Positions 1 to 10,778 of a DNA stretch of 64,000 bases are shown piece by piece. The stretch covers positions 62,001 through 126,000 of the forward strand of contig NJPS01000020.1 of assembly GCA_002946415.1 (NCBI GenBank). The letters run 5' to 3'. Position numbers and translations under genes: made by a program. Source of the stretch: Rutstroemia sp. NJR-2017a BVV2 (Eukaryota; Ascomycota; Leotiomycetes; Helotiales; Rutstroemiaceae). The stretch's first letter is position 1, and the number at the start of each line of letters is the position of its first letter. The notes beneath the pieces were generated by a model. That model searched no databases and was not told the DNA's origin. It was given only the letters and a program-made list of their open reading frames with translations.

Positions 1-410
1 TGACAGAACTATTTCACATTTCCGAGAATCAGGAGTGTTAAGGCAGAATATGAAGTATAGCTAACAAAGCCAAATGTGCAGATTGTCTCATCTTTATTTC
101 GATGTCTGTTATTCTTCGCCAACTGTTATCCTAACTGTGACATTTCAAGTGTTTTGCTCTGCAGTCGCCTTCTACGCAGCACAATACGCTGAACAGCTGA
201 AGTGGAATGGTTGATATTGCACTGAGATTCAGGAGATTAGCTTGGAAGCTATAATTGCTTTTTGCTAACTATAGTTATATTCTTTCTTCTACTATCTCTA
301 ATTCATATAGAGCTTTATTTCTTAGAATCGAGTAAATCAATTCTACAAGACCACAATCCTCCCTCATTTTACATCTTCGGCTCAGCATCCAATACCGAAC
401 CTTCTTCGCA
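1..410. other. 5' flank of the seven-helix protein gene
   Basis: AT-rich sequence with no supportable ORF. It presumably holds the promoter and 5' UTR of the gene starting at 411. Nothing else was recognised. Confidence 0.5.
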
Positions 411-1794
411 ATGGCGGAACCCAACACTCTGGATATGGATATTGTATCCATTTGCTTTGGGGTTTCAATAGGCTTCTGGATTCTGACGACTAGTAAAGCT
501 GCTCGTCAAACACTTAAAGTCTGGAAACGAAAACACAGTATACACTCTCTCTACATATATATGATCTGGATGGAGGCTATCGTCAATTTGGTGATTGCTA
601 TTGTCAGTTGGCTGTTTATCCGAGGTAATATTCAGGCATCGTAAGTTCAATCATTTTTGTATAACAAGCCAATTCGATTAACAGATTACAACAGTTTTGT
701 CTTATATTTCTTTATTAGTAAGATAACGACCCCCTCTCTCAATTCATCAGCCTCTACTTAGTACTAACACTTTGGTAACATATAGTCTTCTTGTGGGTTT
801 TCCAGGTATGTAGACTCTTACTCTGCACCACATTGTTCGGAGTGTTAATAGCTTTGCAGACACAATGCGCAATACAAATCATTGCCAACCGTGTTGGCCT
901 CATTATGGTCAATAAGCACAAAGTTCCTGTTATGAAATGGTCCTTATTCGTTTTTGTTGCGCTCATTAATATCTCGGTATTTATCATCTGGATTCCGGCC
1001 CGTATGGAGGTTTCGCCAACTTGGGTTCGCGTGAACGACGTATGGGATAGAATTGAAAAGAGCCTTTACCTCATCATTGACGGGCTTCTGAATGCATATT
1101 TCCTCTACTTAGTTCGATCTAGGTTGATTGCAGGCGGACTTACCAAGTACAAAGCACTGTTCAACTTTAATGCTGGCATTGTTTTTGTATCATTATCAAT
1201 GGATGTAAGCATTTCTACTCCGAGTATTAGTTAAGGTTCCAAGCATGCTAACTATGTTGATAGCTTCTACTTATCTGCCTGTTGTCTTTGCCAAATGGCA
1301 TCATGTAAGTCTCAGACTCTCACTTTACCAAAGGCACCTCCTATACCCAGGCTTCAACTAATTCTCATTCCAGTTATGTTCAGTTCCATCCACTCGCATA
1401 TATTGTCAAACTGAACATTGAGCTTTCGATGGCCGACCTCATTTCTAAGGTTGTTCGCCGCAAAGACCCTATCAATGGCGGGTATTCGAACAGCCGCTCT
1501 ACGGAGCTCGCATCGCACCTACACCATCAGCATTTTGACGCGGGAGAGGGCGACGGTACCACCTCAGCACAGATCGCACACATCTATGCAAACAATGACG
1601 GCTTCAACGATTATTTGAAAGGAGATACAGCAGGTCAAGCGGACGATAGGGGCATCATGAAGACAGTTGTTACAGTGGTGGAGTCAGCAAATAAAGGTAG
1701 AAAGGACAGTTTGAGTAGTTCTACGAGGAAGCTGAATTCTGTAGAATCAACCGAGTTCTCTCACAATCATGGAGACGAAACTTACATGGTATGA
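411..1794 (+). CDS. Seven-transmembrane integral membrane protein (fungal, GPCR-like topology)
   Basis: Six exons were rebuilt: 411-640, 685-717, 786-805, 852-1204, 1264-1304 and 1374-1794, giving 365 aa. All junctions are GT-AG and keep frame. Two are very small exons (33 and 20 nt), and the third intron is only 46 nt. The product has seven hydrophobic stretches. Helix 3 leads into QTQCAIQIIANRV, and helix 7 reads YVQFHPLAYIVKLNIELSMA, followed by a hydrophilic Ser-rich cytoplasmic-type tail of about 115 residues. This layout is familiar from a large family of uncharacterised ascomycete membrane proteins expanded in Leotiomycetes and Dothideomycetes. Ligand and function are unknown. The start ATG at 411 gives a short N-terminus directly before helix 1. 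The two micro-exons are the least certain part of the model. Confidence 0.75.
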
Positions 1795-2552
1795 TATGTA
1801 AGAGCTAAAGGGAAGAAGGAAAAGGAGAATTTCTGGTGGATGATCACAGCACACTGCCGGCTTGAGCAATGAATGTACCAATAATATACCTACAGCGCCG
1901 GCGCTTAATGAATGAGCCTTGTCTGAACCGAGCAGTCCAACAGATCACCCAAACACTTCTCAGGTGGGAGTTGAGAGAGACACCAAGTGCCTCCTGTCTT
2001 TCACAAATCACATTCATGAAATTACTGAAATATTCGTCCAAAATCGGAATCTGAAGACAGCTAAGAACAGACACTTTGTGAGGACGAAGATAAATGACTG
2101 CAGCGAAGGAAATAAATTCAAACTAGTCTATAATACGATAATACATGACAACCCAAACCTTTAACATCATGAAGAATACAACCAAGAACGCCAAACTCCA
2201 CATCGATTCTCGTACATGTTTCTTTTCATCTTTTTTTTGCGGCCCGCTTCCGTATCATAAAACAAAATAAAAACAAAACAAACGCCCCTGGAAACAAACC
2301 CCAGATCTAATCGTTCCTCCTGCAAAAAACTTCTCGGTCTCTCCTTAGTAGGAAATCCGGCACCGCACTTTCGTCCTTATATCTGCTGGCAGAGTCCTCA
2401 ACTATGACCTGTCCTGGAAGTAGTACTTTCGGTGTACTCTCAGTATTGTCAAGTCGGCCAATTCGTACGTAGTGTGACCTTAGTATTAGCCATAGTATTA
2501 ACTCCGTTTAACTGCGCCAACGCCACTCTTCTTGAGCGTAATCGTTCTGTGC
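1795..2552. other. Convergent intergenic region
   Basis: Lies between two converging genes and should hold both 3' ends. Short ORFs on both strands show no coding character. A 12-bp perfect palindrome, AGCGCCGGCGCT, sits at 1894-1905. Confidence 0.5.
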
Positions 2553-3614
2553 CTATTGTCTTCTTCTTCTACTACTGTGACCACTGAGTGTGCTGGGTGC
2601 CCTGTTACTAAGAGCATACGACATTTCAGACACCGTGTCGTCGTCAGAGTCATCCCTTCGATCTTTAGGGGCCTTTCTTTGCTCGTAGAGAGCTTTGGAT
2701 TCCATTGCCTCGTACTCTTCCTTCTTTTTCTTGTATGCTGCTTTGTTTCTATCATTTTTATTGTCCATATATTCCTGCTTCAGACGATCCTTTTCTCTTT
2801 TGAGTTGAGATAGTTTGGCTGTGTAGGGTCCTACTACTGTCATATTCTCACCAGGGCCACCACTCTGCCTGCCCGGGGTGCTAGCAGTGGCAGTCGAGTA
2901 TGTACTGTATTGACTAGGACTTGCGTTTCTACGCTGGCCGGATGATTCGGGTCTAATAGTCGTCGCTGGACTAGGGGATCTGCCTCTATGGCTATCGGTC
3001 CGATGAGAACCGCCAGTTCTACTCCGATGAGAACGTCTGCCATCTGGCAAATCATCGGGTTCTCGCATTGGATCATCGTCCATGTGAACACTTTCAAGGT
3101 TGGAGGCGATATCGTCGATGTCGTCACCAGAATAGTAGCCGTTATCTCCACCATAGGCTGATGGAGGGCCTCTAGTACTTCCGGGGTATGCGCTACCTCC
3201 GCCACTTCTGTGGCTGTGCTTTTTGTGCCTTTTCCCGTCGTCTTTTACGGGGGCCCCCGGGGGGAAAATCTTCTTCCCTGCCGCTTCTGCGACTTTTTCT
3301 ATTCTCCCTTGCAGATTAACTTTAGCAGTCCGTTCCAATTCAGCTCCCATTTCCTTTGCAAGTCCTACCCTTGCATGATGTCTGTCTGCCGCAGGCTGGA
3401 TTTCCATTTTCGCTTTTATCTTATTTCCGTCAGAATCGGTTTTCGTTCTGTGTAGTACTTTATAGCCTCTTTTCTTCAACTCATCCCTCTTTGCCTTTTC
3501 CTTTTCTGTCAACCCTGGCACAGTCTTTTCGGGACGGCGACTAGAGCCTCTTTCAGGATCTTCTCCATATGCAGAACCTCCTCCATATGTAGAACCTCCT
3601 CCATATGTACTCAT
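2553..3614 (-). CDS. Basic, Ser/Arg/Gly-rich disordered protein, unknown function
   Basis: Single-exon ORF of 353 aa with a true ATG at 3614. The N-terminus has Tyr-Gly-Gly-Gly repeats (STYGGG units, residues about 3-16). Next comes a charged region with KEKAKRDELKKRGYKVLHRT (about 38-57). The middle is Arg/Ser/His/Asp-rich (about 130-250), a short predicted coiled coil runs from about 262 to 320, and the tail is SSRRRRQ. I see no catalytic motif, signal peptide or membrane segment. It is the first of three tandem minus-strand genes with the same character (next at 5102-6548 and 8583-9704). A TATA-like element lies about 290 nt upstream. I do not recognise a family. The uninterrupted ORF and biased but structured composition support coding. 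Confidence 0.7.
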   Translation of the reverse strand: MSTYGGGSTYGGGSAYGEDPERGSSRRPEKTVPGLTEKEKAKRDELKKRGYKVLHRTKTDSDGNKIKAKMEIQPAADRHHARVGLAKEMGAELERTAKVNLQGRIEKVAEAAGKKIFPPGAPVKDDGKRHKKHSHRSGGGSAYPGSTRGPPSAYGGDNGYYSGDDIDDIASNLESVHMDDDPMREPDDLPDGRRSHRSRTGGSHRTDSHRGRSPSPATTIRPESSGQRRNASPSQYSTYSTATASTPGRQSGGPGENMTVVGPYTAKLSQLKREKDRLKQEYMDNKNDRNKAAYKKKKEEYEAMESKALYEQRKAPKDRRDDSDDDTVSEMSYALSNRAPSTLSGHSSRRRRQ

Positions 3615-3900
3615 TTTCCGATTTTTCTCCGAAAGATCTTTACAGAACTAGGGTCTAGCTGTTGAGTGGTTGTGGATGCGGTACCGATCTTATATGTGTA
3701 AAATATCCGGTTGGTTACTTAGAAGACCGAGAAAGCGAATTTTGGATTGATGTTCTTGACAGGAAGGTAGGTAGTAGGTTGAAAAGGCTGGATAGAGTAT
3801 CGCTGAAGAAAAACTGAAATGATAAGTGAAGTATCTTCGCTCGAGTGTGTTGCTGATGTTGAGAAAATGATTAAACTCAGATATGCAGAGAAAAAGTTGT

Positions 3901-3908
3901 CTTATATA
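3901..3908 (-). promoter_or_regulatory. TATA-like element
   Basis: TATATAAG on the minus strand, about 290 nt upstream of the ATG at 3614. Position and sequence fit a core promoter TATA box, but no transcription start can be seen. A second TATAAG lies closer to the ATG, near 3690. Confidence 0.35.
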
Positions 3909-4817
3909 GGGACTCGACGACCTAGTTGCGACAGACACGGTACACTTACGTGCCAACAGCCACGGCCGAGATGTTGTCTGGTGAGCCATTTTACGAGCTG
4001 AACTGTCAAAGACTCAAAGGGTTCACGCAAGTTTCCAAGTGCTTTTTAGGTGAAATCAAGTATGTAAAGCGACTAGGTCGGCGAGCCAGCGCCCGAAACA
4101 CACGATATATCCTCACAGAATGCTAGAATACAAGTTTGACGACGTGAGCTAGTTCCATCGGCGATCCTTAGCGCCTGTGGGGTCGCGGATGGAATCAGTC
4201 TAGCTTTAATCGAGGCCGTCGAATAGACCCAAACATTATGCTTTGACGACCGAGCCAGTAAGGTTAAATACATTGAGGATAACCCCCCTCGGCCCGGCCC
4301 GGCCAGGCCTGGACACAACAACAAATTATCGATACACCAAGGAGCTCGTATATGCCGGCGGATAATATACGTTTCAACAGCCATAGCCTCGGACTCATAG
4401 TCCCCTGAATTATTAAATCGAAGACTACTTCGAACATTTCAAAGAAGGTGTGTACAGTACAATGTACGTCATACCTCCCGTCGCTCGACCAATTCCAACT
4501 CGACAATTTTCTGGAGCCATCGGTATAGCATAGAGCAACGGGGAAGGAGAAGTTCCAAGGTCCGGGGAAATTTTTTCTGCTTGGGGCAAAACCTGGCAGC
4601 AAAACATTGCGAATATCGTAAGATATATACTATACCGCTCACCTGAGTCACCTCTCATGGTTTGAGCAGCTACTGGGCTATGAAGAACAACACAAGACAC
4701 CAAGAGCAGCTACGAAAAGAATGCTAAAATTTAACTAGAAACGCAGATGTCTACAAACGCAACCGGAAAACATACCTGAACGCCGGTTAAGATATCAAAA
4801 TCCAAAACCACACAGTT

Positions 4818-4859
4818 TTCCAAGTTCCAAGTTCCAAGTTCCAAGTTCCAACTTCCAAC
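4818..4859. repeat. Heptamer tandem repeat (TTCCAAG/TTCCAAC)
   Basis: Six consecutive 7-bp units: four TTCCAAG followed by two TTCCAAC. It lies about 240 bp beyond the stop codon of the 5102-6548 gene and is not in a supportable coding region. Confidence 0.9.
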
Positions 4860-5101
4860 TTTCCGAATTGTCTTTTTCAACACTCTTTTTTTCTGGTTTC
4901 TCTTTTTTCAATTCTTTTCCTTTTCTGGTTTTCCTTTCATTTAGTCTTCCCTTCCGTCTTTTGGCTGGAACCAGCCCAGAGAGAGCCGTATATGATTCCA
5001 ATATAGTTCGTACTCATCCCATCCCAACACCTGACAGTAGATCTAGTTTGCGATCCCCACCAGCGAAAACTTCATCTCCCTCTCGTTTGCTCGCTTTAAT
5101 T

Positions 5102-6548
5102 TTACCGCGCTCGATATTTCTCTAATTCTTCTCTGGCCATCGCCAACTGGTCTTCAGCATAATCAATATCAGCACCCGATCTACGGGTGTCGAGATAACG
5201 CCTTACACGGTCGCTGCATTTCTTTACAGCCGCTTCCAACTCGTCTTCTCTCTTTGGTCTATTTTTAGAAGTGCTTCGTTGTGACGCGGTGTCGCTCCGA
5301 CGAATTGCGGTGCCAGCGTCACTGCCGGCACGGGCGCTTTCACTAGCCCTGTGCTGAGTTCGTGGAGGAGGGAGATCCCTTGTTGTAGAAGGGGGTTTCC
5401 TTTCTCTACGGCGAGTATTGTCTGTAAGGTCAGATTCTGCGTATACGGACTGACTATCCCTGTGCTGAGTTCGTGGAGGATTGCGCTCCTTTGTTATAGA
5501 AGGGGGGTCACTTTCTCTGGTGCGACGGCGAGTACTGTCTGCAAGGTCAGATTCTGCGTATACTGACTGACTATCCCTGTGCTGAGTTCGTGGAGGAGGG
5601 AGATCCCTTGTTGTAGAAGGGGATTTCCTTTCTCTATGGCGAGTACTGTCTGTAAGGTCAGATTCTGCGTATACTGACTCTCTAGTCCTACGCTGAGTTC
5701 CTGGAGGAGTCTGCTCCCTTATTATAGAAGGGGTTTTCCTTTCTCTATGGCGAGGACCGTCTACAGGGTCAGATCCTCTGTATACTGACTGACTATCCCT
5801 GTGCTGAGTTTTTGGAGGAGTGTGATCCCTTGTTCTAGAAGTGGGGTAATCTCCACGGCGAGTGCGGTCTGGAAGGCCAGATGCTCCGTGCGCTGACTGA
5901 CTAGCCGTACTTACTGTCCGATCATCATGTTCTCTATGATGTTGAGGTTCGAAGGTGCGGGGCGTGTATTCAGGGGTGTAATTGTGTGCATTGTGTGCAT
6001 TGTGTGCATTGTGTGCATTGAGTGCGGCTGCTGAAAGGCCACTTTGGTTACTCATGACTGATCCAAGCTGGCTTGATGGCTTTTTTGGTTGGCGAGTATC
6101 TGTCTTCTTTCCATCCTTGTTGCTCGAGACATACCTGTCGCCCCTGTCACCCCTGTCGCTTGCCAAGTCATGATCTCGGGGTTGACGTCTCCCCCTATTT
6201 TCCCTCTCCGCCTCCTCCCTCGCCCACTCGATCTCCTCCTCCTCTCTCTCTCCTCTCTCTCTCCCCTCTCTCTCTCTCCTGTCTCTGTCTACTAATTTCT
6301 TCATCAGTCCCAGCGGCCCGCCCCTCGTCCCACCCCCGGTTCAGTAATCTCTCTGCCTTCTTAGCCTCCTTCTCCCTTTTCCTTTCTTTGTTCTGAGCTT
6401 TGCGGTCTTGAACAACGTCGCGATCGAATCCCGCCAATACACCAAGTCCGGACGAGATTCTTACATCTTTTTTAGTGTTTTTTATGTCCTTCTTCTCGGG
6501 GTTTCTGCTTTTTGATTGTGACAACTGCGGGTCCCTAAGGAGATCCAT
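5102..6548 (-). CDS. Arg/Asp/Ser-rich repeat protein; reading frame broken at a GA tract
   Basis: Two overlapping minus-strand frames appear to belong to one gene. The upstream frame starts at the ATG at 6548 (MDLLRDPQLSQ) and runs to 6195. The downstream frame runs from about 6304 to the stop at 5102. They switch inside a GA-rich tract (about 6235-6300) where both frames encode Arg/Glu-rich sequence. Either a small intron joins them (a GTAAGA donor exists near 6464), or an indel in the GA tract shifted the frame, or the tract is a sequencing error. The longer frame has a four-fold NAH/HNA repeat and five tandem 37-residue units built on PPRTQHRDSQSVYAESDL. A charged, probably helical C-terminus follows, of the type EDELEAAVKKCSDRVRRYL. 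No known domain was recognised. A TATAAAATA element lies about 235 nt upstream of 6548. Confidence 0.6.
5272..5836 (-). repeat. Five tandem 111-nt units inside a coding region
   Basis: Each unit encodes about 37 residues beginning T-R-D-x-x-P-P and containing TQHRDSQSVYAESDL, then an R-R-x-R-x-R-K/E segment. One unit has a two-residue insertion and the last is degenerate. The unit length is a multiple of three, so copy changes keep the frame. Confidence 0.85.
5982..6026 (-). repeat. 9-bp tandem repeat in coding sequence
   Basis: Four perfect copies of TTGTGTGCA (plus strand) and one degenerate copy. On the coding strand they encode the alternating Asn-Ala-His run of the disordered protein. 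Confidence 0.9.
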
Positions 6549-6781
6549 CTTTCTAGGTAGTAGCTTCTGTTTTGTGACTAAAGGTACGGAGTCTACGGTC
6601 CTATCGAATAGTAGTTTAAGAGAATTCAACAGTGAGGAAGATACCTAAGAGGCTAAGTCAAATGTAGTAGGTTGCAATTGAGTAGATTGATATCTGGGGA
6701 ATGTGTTATTGAAGTGAATGGACTTTTAGGTAGTGAGGTTGATGGGATTGGAACGAAAGCATAGAGAATAAGGATGAGCGG

Positions 6782-6790
6782 TATTTTATA
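6782..6790 (-). promoter_or_regulatory. TATA-like element
   Basis: TATAAAATA on the minus strand, about 235 nt upstream of the ATG at 6548. It is a good match to a TATA consensus, in the orientation of the downstream repeat-protein gene. Confidence 0.4.
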
Positions 6791-7050
6791 GACGCTTTTC
6801 ATCGTCAGCAGCAAACAGGAGAAGAAGATTCAAGATCAGAACCATCCCTACAACCTAGGCCGAGTGTCTTACAGTGTTCTATTTTCAACATGCTCGCTGA
6901 ACGGTCGATTAAAAGATATAATTAACCATTGACCAGATAGACAAGAATACGGCCTCTGCTGGATTGAAGCTCAGCATAAGCACAGTCCGCTACAGTATGA
7001 ACGGGAGGAGACAACAACTTGTATTTCCATCAGCGATATCGCAGACTCCG

Positions 7051-7086
7051 ATCATCGAAAGCAATCATATCATCGAAAGCAATCAT
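7051..7086. repeat. 18-bp direct repeat, two copies
   Basis: Two adjacent identical copies of ATCATCGAAAGCAATCAT, followed by a partial third copy (ATCATC). It lies in noncoding sequence. Confidence 0.85.
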
Positions 7087-8582
7087 ATCATCAATGCGGA
7101 AAGCAGTTGCCAAACCTCTCCACGAAGCTCAAGTTCCTCAACGATCAAGAGAAAACGCCCCGCTGGAAATCCGCACAACTACCAGCTCCAAAAACTCTCG
7201 CTCCTCAACAAACTAAAAATACTCTTCCATATACCTGCCATGGCACTACCCCAAACCAACAAACATAGAAACAGCCTACGTGAGCCAGTGCTGCGACTCG
7301 GCCACGCTGACACGGTGACACCAAAACCATGATATCCGCGATTGATCTGTCTTATTTCCCATCATAAATAAGTTAGCAAATATGAGTAACCCTCTGCTCA
7401 ACATCGTACGCCGACCAGCTGACGAGATGTTATAGCACTATGTTTAGGTGGATTTTATCAAGAAGCCAATTATCTGCCAAAACAGACGGCCTCTGAACGG
7501 AATCTCGAAGCTATGAATAGAGGGACAACCGCTGTGTTTGGACCGCAGAGTCAATACCCTTGGTTTGCGTGTCGAATGGGAATTGGTGATTTGTTGTTAG
7601 TGGCATTGCTGTAGGTTGAAAGAAGGGTTGAGGTCGAATTAAGGTCAGTTAGAGTTAATAGAAACAAGGTTAGTGAGACCGGAATAAAGTTAGCTACCTC
7701 CGCCCTCCAAGGGTATACGTTGGTGGGTGTGGCGTTTATAAGGTCACTCCCAACATCTATTTCCCACTTGAATATGCACTTGTTTTTCGGAATTGAAATG
7801 TAAGAAGCTACAGGTTTTAATTCGAATGATATCATATATAATTTTAAGTTTGTTGCGATATTAGTCTATAGGGTTTACGGGAGAGAATCACTTGTGCTGC
7901 AGTGCAATGAGTTGATCTTAATCTCGCACATATGGCTCGGCCGATTTTCCTGTCCGATTGTCCACGTAATGTCTCCACGAAAGAGGTCGCAGTTGTACAG
8001 TCCTCAATTCTGATTCTTAAGCCAGACCTCTCCTATCTACGTAAATAACCTTGCAACTGGACATTTCTACGCAAATAGAACTTATAGAAGGTCCAGTACT
8101 TGACAACCGACAGAAACAAAAACTCAAAAGCTCTGCTCTATAGGGGGCTGGAAGACATCTCATGATCTCACCATACTTTATAAAGAGCCTCAAATCTGCT
8201 TTTCTAGATTAAAAGACTTAAACAAAATTCGATCTGATATTTGAAGTATTTTCTTTCCAATAGAATCATCTTTATCAAAAGTTCACTTAGTACATTTCTA
8301 TATTCTAACCAAACTCCCATACATCAAACCTGCTCATACCAAATACAAGGAACTTCCAGCACGAAGAGTCAAAAACAGATAAACAAACAGGCGTAAACAT
8401 AATTCTAAACCCAGCAAACACGATAACTAAAATACGCAAGTAACGCAACCTTACAAGCAAAGCCCAATCAAATGCACGAAGCCCCTCCAGACAAAGGTTT
8501 GAACAGCCGCTCTACCTGGCGGTGGACTGTCAGTCTGTCACTTCTGTTCCTGCATGCTTGCGCCTAGTGCTCTTATTGCATT

Positions 8583-9704
8583 CTACTGTTCGGTCTGTCC
8601 TCCATGCCTTTTGGCCCTTTCCTGCTCTTTTATTGTCTTTTTGAGAAGATCTAGGTTCTCTTTGGTTAAGCCACCAGTGGGAGGTTTACCAGAATGCTGA
8701 ATTTTAGTAGTTTTGCGACCAGTATGTTCGCTCGATTTGTTCCATTCATCTGCAAGTTTCCCAGCACCGCTTTTGAGAAGATCCTTGAGATTTGTTCCAG
8801 CCTTACCCGCTGCAGCTGGTTGCTCTTCTCGTGTTCCCCGGGATCTGGATCCTGTAGCTCCAGGTGCAGGTCGTGAAGGGTCATGCCGTGAAGAGTCGTG
8901 TCCTCGATGACCACTTCCAGGATTCCTGCGAGATTCTACGTGACTTACGTCTTCAGTAACAACAGTGGACGCGTAGCTAGAGGATAGTCCTGGTGATTTG
9001 TTACGTTGAGAGCCCACTCCATGAATTGTTGAGGTTTTGTGGCTATCATTTCCGCGTCCCCTGGACGTCGATTCGGAACGCTTCGATTGTTTATCTTCCG
9101 CTATTTGACTTTTGTTGTCGGAAATCGATTCGCTATGCTTCGATCTACGATGTGAACTGTGCTTCGATTGTGTATTACTTTTGCCGTCGTCATAACCGGC
9201 GGGATCTACTACTTCGGAAACTACTGATCCGGAAGCTTTTGCCGCAGAATGCTCTGATCGTGGGGGACGCACTGATTGGGGAGGCACTGATGAACGCACT
9301 GATTGGGAACGCTCTGATCGGGGACGCTCTGGTATGTTTTCATCGTTGGATAATTGACCTTTATCATCGACAGGTCCTCCTTTAGAGCTCCTCGATTTGT
9401 GTTCTTTGGCAGGATCGTGATGTTTCCTGCGTCGATGTTTCGAATTAAGGCTATCTCCAAACATACGTTGTGCCTGGTCTTTCGTTAAGACAACCCACTT
9501 TTCTTTACCATTCTTGTCTCTCATATTAACCTCCACCATTTCTTTGCTCCTGAGCTTTTTGACGGTCACTTGCGTCACCAGACGTGGCTGCTCCCCTGTA
9601 GGCTCGAATTGGCTCAGCACCGCCTCATCGGTAAGCTCTGTCCCATCGATATGTCCGTCATTCTTGAGACTCCTCAGGTCTTTTGGGGGTTCCCTACTTG
9701 ACAT
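8583..9704 (-). CDS. Disordered Ser/Arg/His-rich protein, unknown function
   Basis: Single exon, 373 aa from the ATG at 9704 (MSSREPPKDLRSLKNDG). The open frame continues upstream to 9911, but that extension runs over a TATA-like element at 9878-9887, so I chose the internal ATG. Residues about 35-80 look ordered (LVTQVTVKKLRSKEMVEVNM, then KWVVLTKDQAQRMFGDS). Residues about 85-290 are low-complexity Ser/Arg/His/Lys with many HSSHRRSKHSES-like runs. The C-terminus has short amphipathic helices (LKDLLKSGAGKLADEW and LTKENLDLLKKTIKEQERAK). No recognised domain, signal or membrane helix. It is the third of three neighbouring genes of this kind and may be paralogous in origin, though I see no shared motif strong enough to claim that. 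Confidence 0.7.
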   Translation of the reverse strand: MSSREPPKDLRSLKNDGHIDGTELTDEAVLSQFEPTGEQPRLVTQVTVKKLRSKEMVEVNMRDKNGKEKWVVLTKDQAQRMFGDSLNSKHRRRKHHDPAKEHKSRSSKGGPVDDKGQLSNDENIPERPRSERSQSVRSSVPPQSVRPPRSEHSAAKASGSVVSEVVDPAGYDDGKSNTQSKHSSHRRSKHSESISDNKSQIAEDKQSKRSESTSRGRGNDSHKTSTIHGVGSQRNKSPGLSSSYASTVVTEDVSHVESRRNPGSGHRGHDSSRHDPSRPAPGATGSRSRGTREEQPAAAGKAGTNLKDLLKSGAGKLADEWNKSSEHTGRKTTKIQHSGKPPTGGLTKENLDLLKKTIKEQERAKRHGGQTEQ

Positions 9705-10778
9705 CTTGAAGATTGAGTGTAGTTTTGGAGAAAGAATTAAATTTGAAACTATACGAAATGAACAATGAAGTCTCAAAGCGTAGTGAAGATGTCCTGTTTC
9801 TTTGAATCGCAATATAAAGTGAAATAAGAATATCGAATTCACTGCCAGGTTCATCTCTGCAAGCACCGGCAAGCCCATATAAATATACCAAACACAAGCC
9901 AAACCAACCACTCAATAGGCTCCAACGCACGATCACAGACGAGCTATCGAAAGCCCAGACTCGATACCAGCGGTCGCAACGAGGAACAACTGTTGCTGCG
10001 GGCCAGTTCAGAGTGTCAAAATTTGCCTCGTCTACCGTCTAATTTACCGAAGGGCGAGCTGTTAGGATGGTGTCTCGTAAAGCGGCCTCCTAGAGACTAG
10101 GCAAGTTCAATAAGTGGTCGTTGTTGGCGACACCCAGGGCCACGCGTTGCTCGTCAACAAAATTTTGCAGGTCCATCACTGGTGGCCGTTTTAAAGAGTA
10201 GTAATCTAAGTATGGAAAAGCATAGCCATTACTAAATTGCAATCCTTCTTCAGAGTCATTTCACGTTATATGTTGCACTTGCCAGTTACACAAGAAACTT
10301 CATGGTGAGTTGGCCGTTGACAGTAAACATTGAGACGAAGAAGTGGCCTCGAGGTCGATGAAGGACGACGCTCGGACCATCACACAGCACGAAACACCTA
10401 GGTGGACCTGCAAGTGCCTAGAGCAAAGTCGAGGTAGAAATTCACAATCTCTTGAGAATTCTTTGAAAGTTCTGAAAGTCTGAAGTTGTGATGATGTATT
10501 AAATTAAGTGAGAATGACCTCAAACAACGCATGAAAGTAGGTTCAACTTCATGGGAATCAAATTAACCTCACCCCACCAAAGACACTCGCCAACTCCATT
10601 ACCCAAGTCCACCCTATAGCATAGCATCTTCCTCAATTTCTCATACAAACGGTGGTACAATTTTCTGAATAAAACAAATCGCACAAGCGCCTCTTACACT
10701 CATGTCGAGGGAGCCCATTCCCAGAAACCAAAAAATTATCCAGCTCTTATCCTTCTTCCATTTCACACAACCACTCAC
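9705..10778. other. Intergenic region
   Basis: 5' region of the 8583-9704 gene and 3' flank of the DUF4336 gene. No supportable ORF or RNA gene seen. Confidence 0.5.
9878..9887 (-). promoter_or_regulatory. TATA-like element
   Basis: Near-palindromic TATAAATATA (TATATTTATA on the minus strand), about 175 nt upstream of the ATG at 9704. Its position argues for the shorter start of that gene. Confidence 0.4.

Larger units (their letters stand above)
3615..5101. other. Gene-free interval upstream of the 2553-3614 gene
   Basis: It holds the promoter of the minus-strand gene ending at 3614 and the 3' flank of the minus-strand gene at 5102-6548. Several 60-110 codon ORFs exist on both strands at 3926-4703 but overlap one another and show no domain. 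A GC-rich stretch with nested GGCC palindromes lies at 4286-4314. A heptamer tandem repeat is listed separately. Confidence 0.45.
6549..8582. other. Gene-free interval, about 2 kb
   Basis: Contains the upstream region of the gene starting at 6548 and the 3' flank of the gene at 8583-9704. ORFs at 6964-7332 (+) and 7551-7835 (-) show no domain, no Kozak-like context and no neighbouring exon that would complete them. A direct repeat of 18 bp, ATCATCGAAAGCAATCAT, lies at 7051-7086. Confidence 0.45.

Noticed and set aside
4073..4703. Overlapping minus-strand ORFs of 60-112 codons
   Set aside because: Several frames overlap with no domain, no consistent start and no splice signals linking them.
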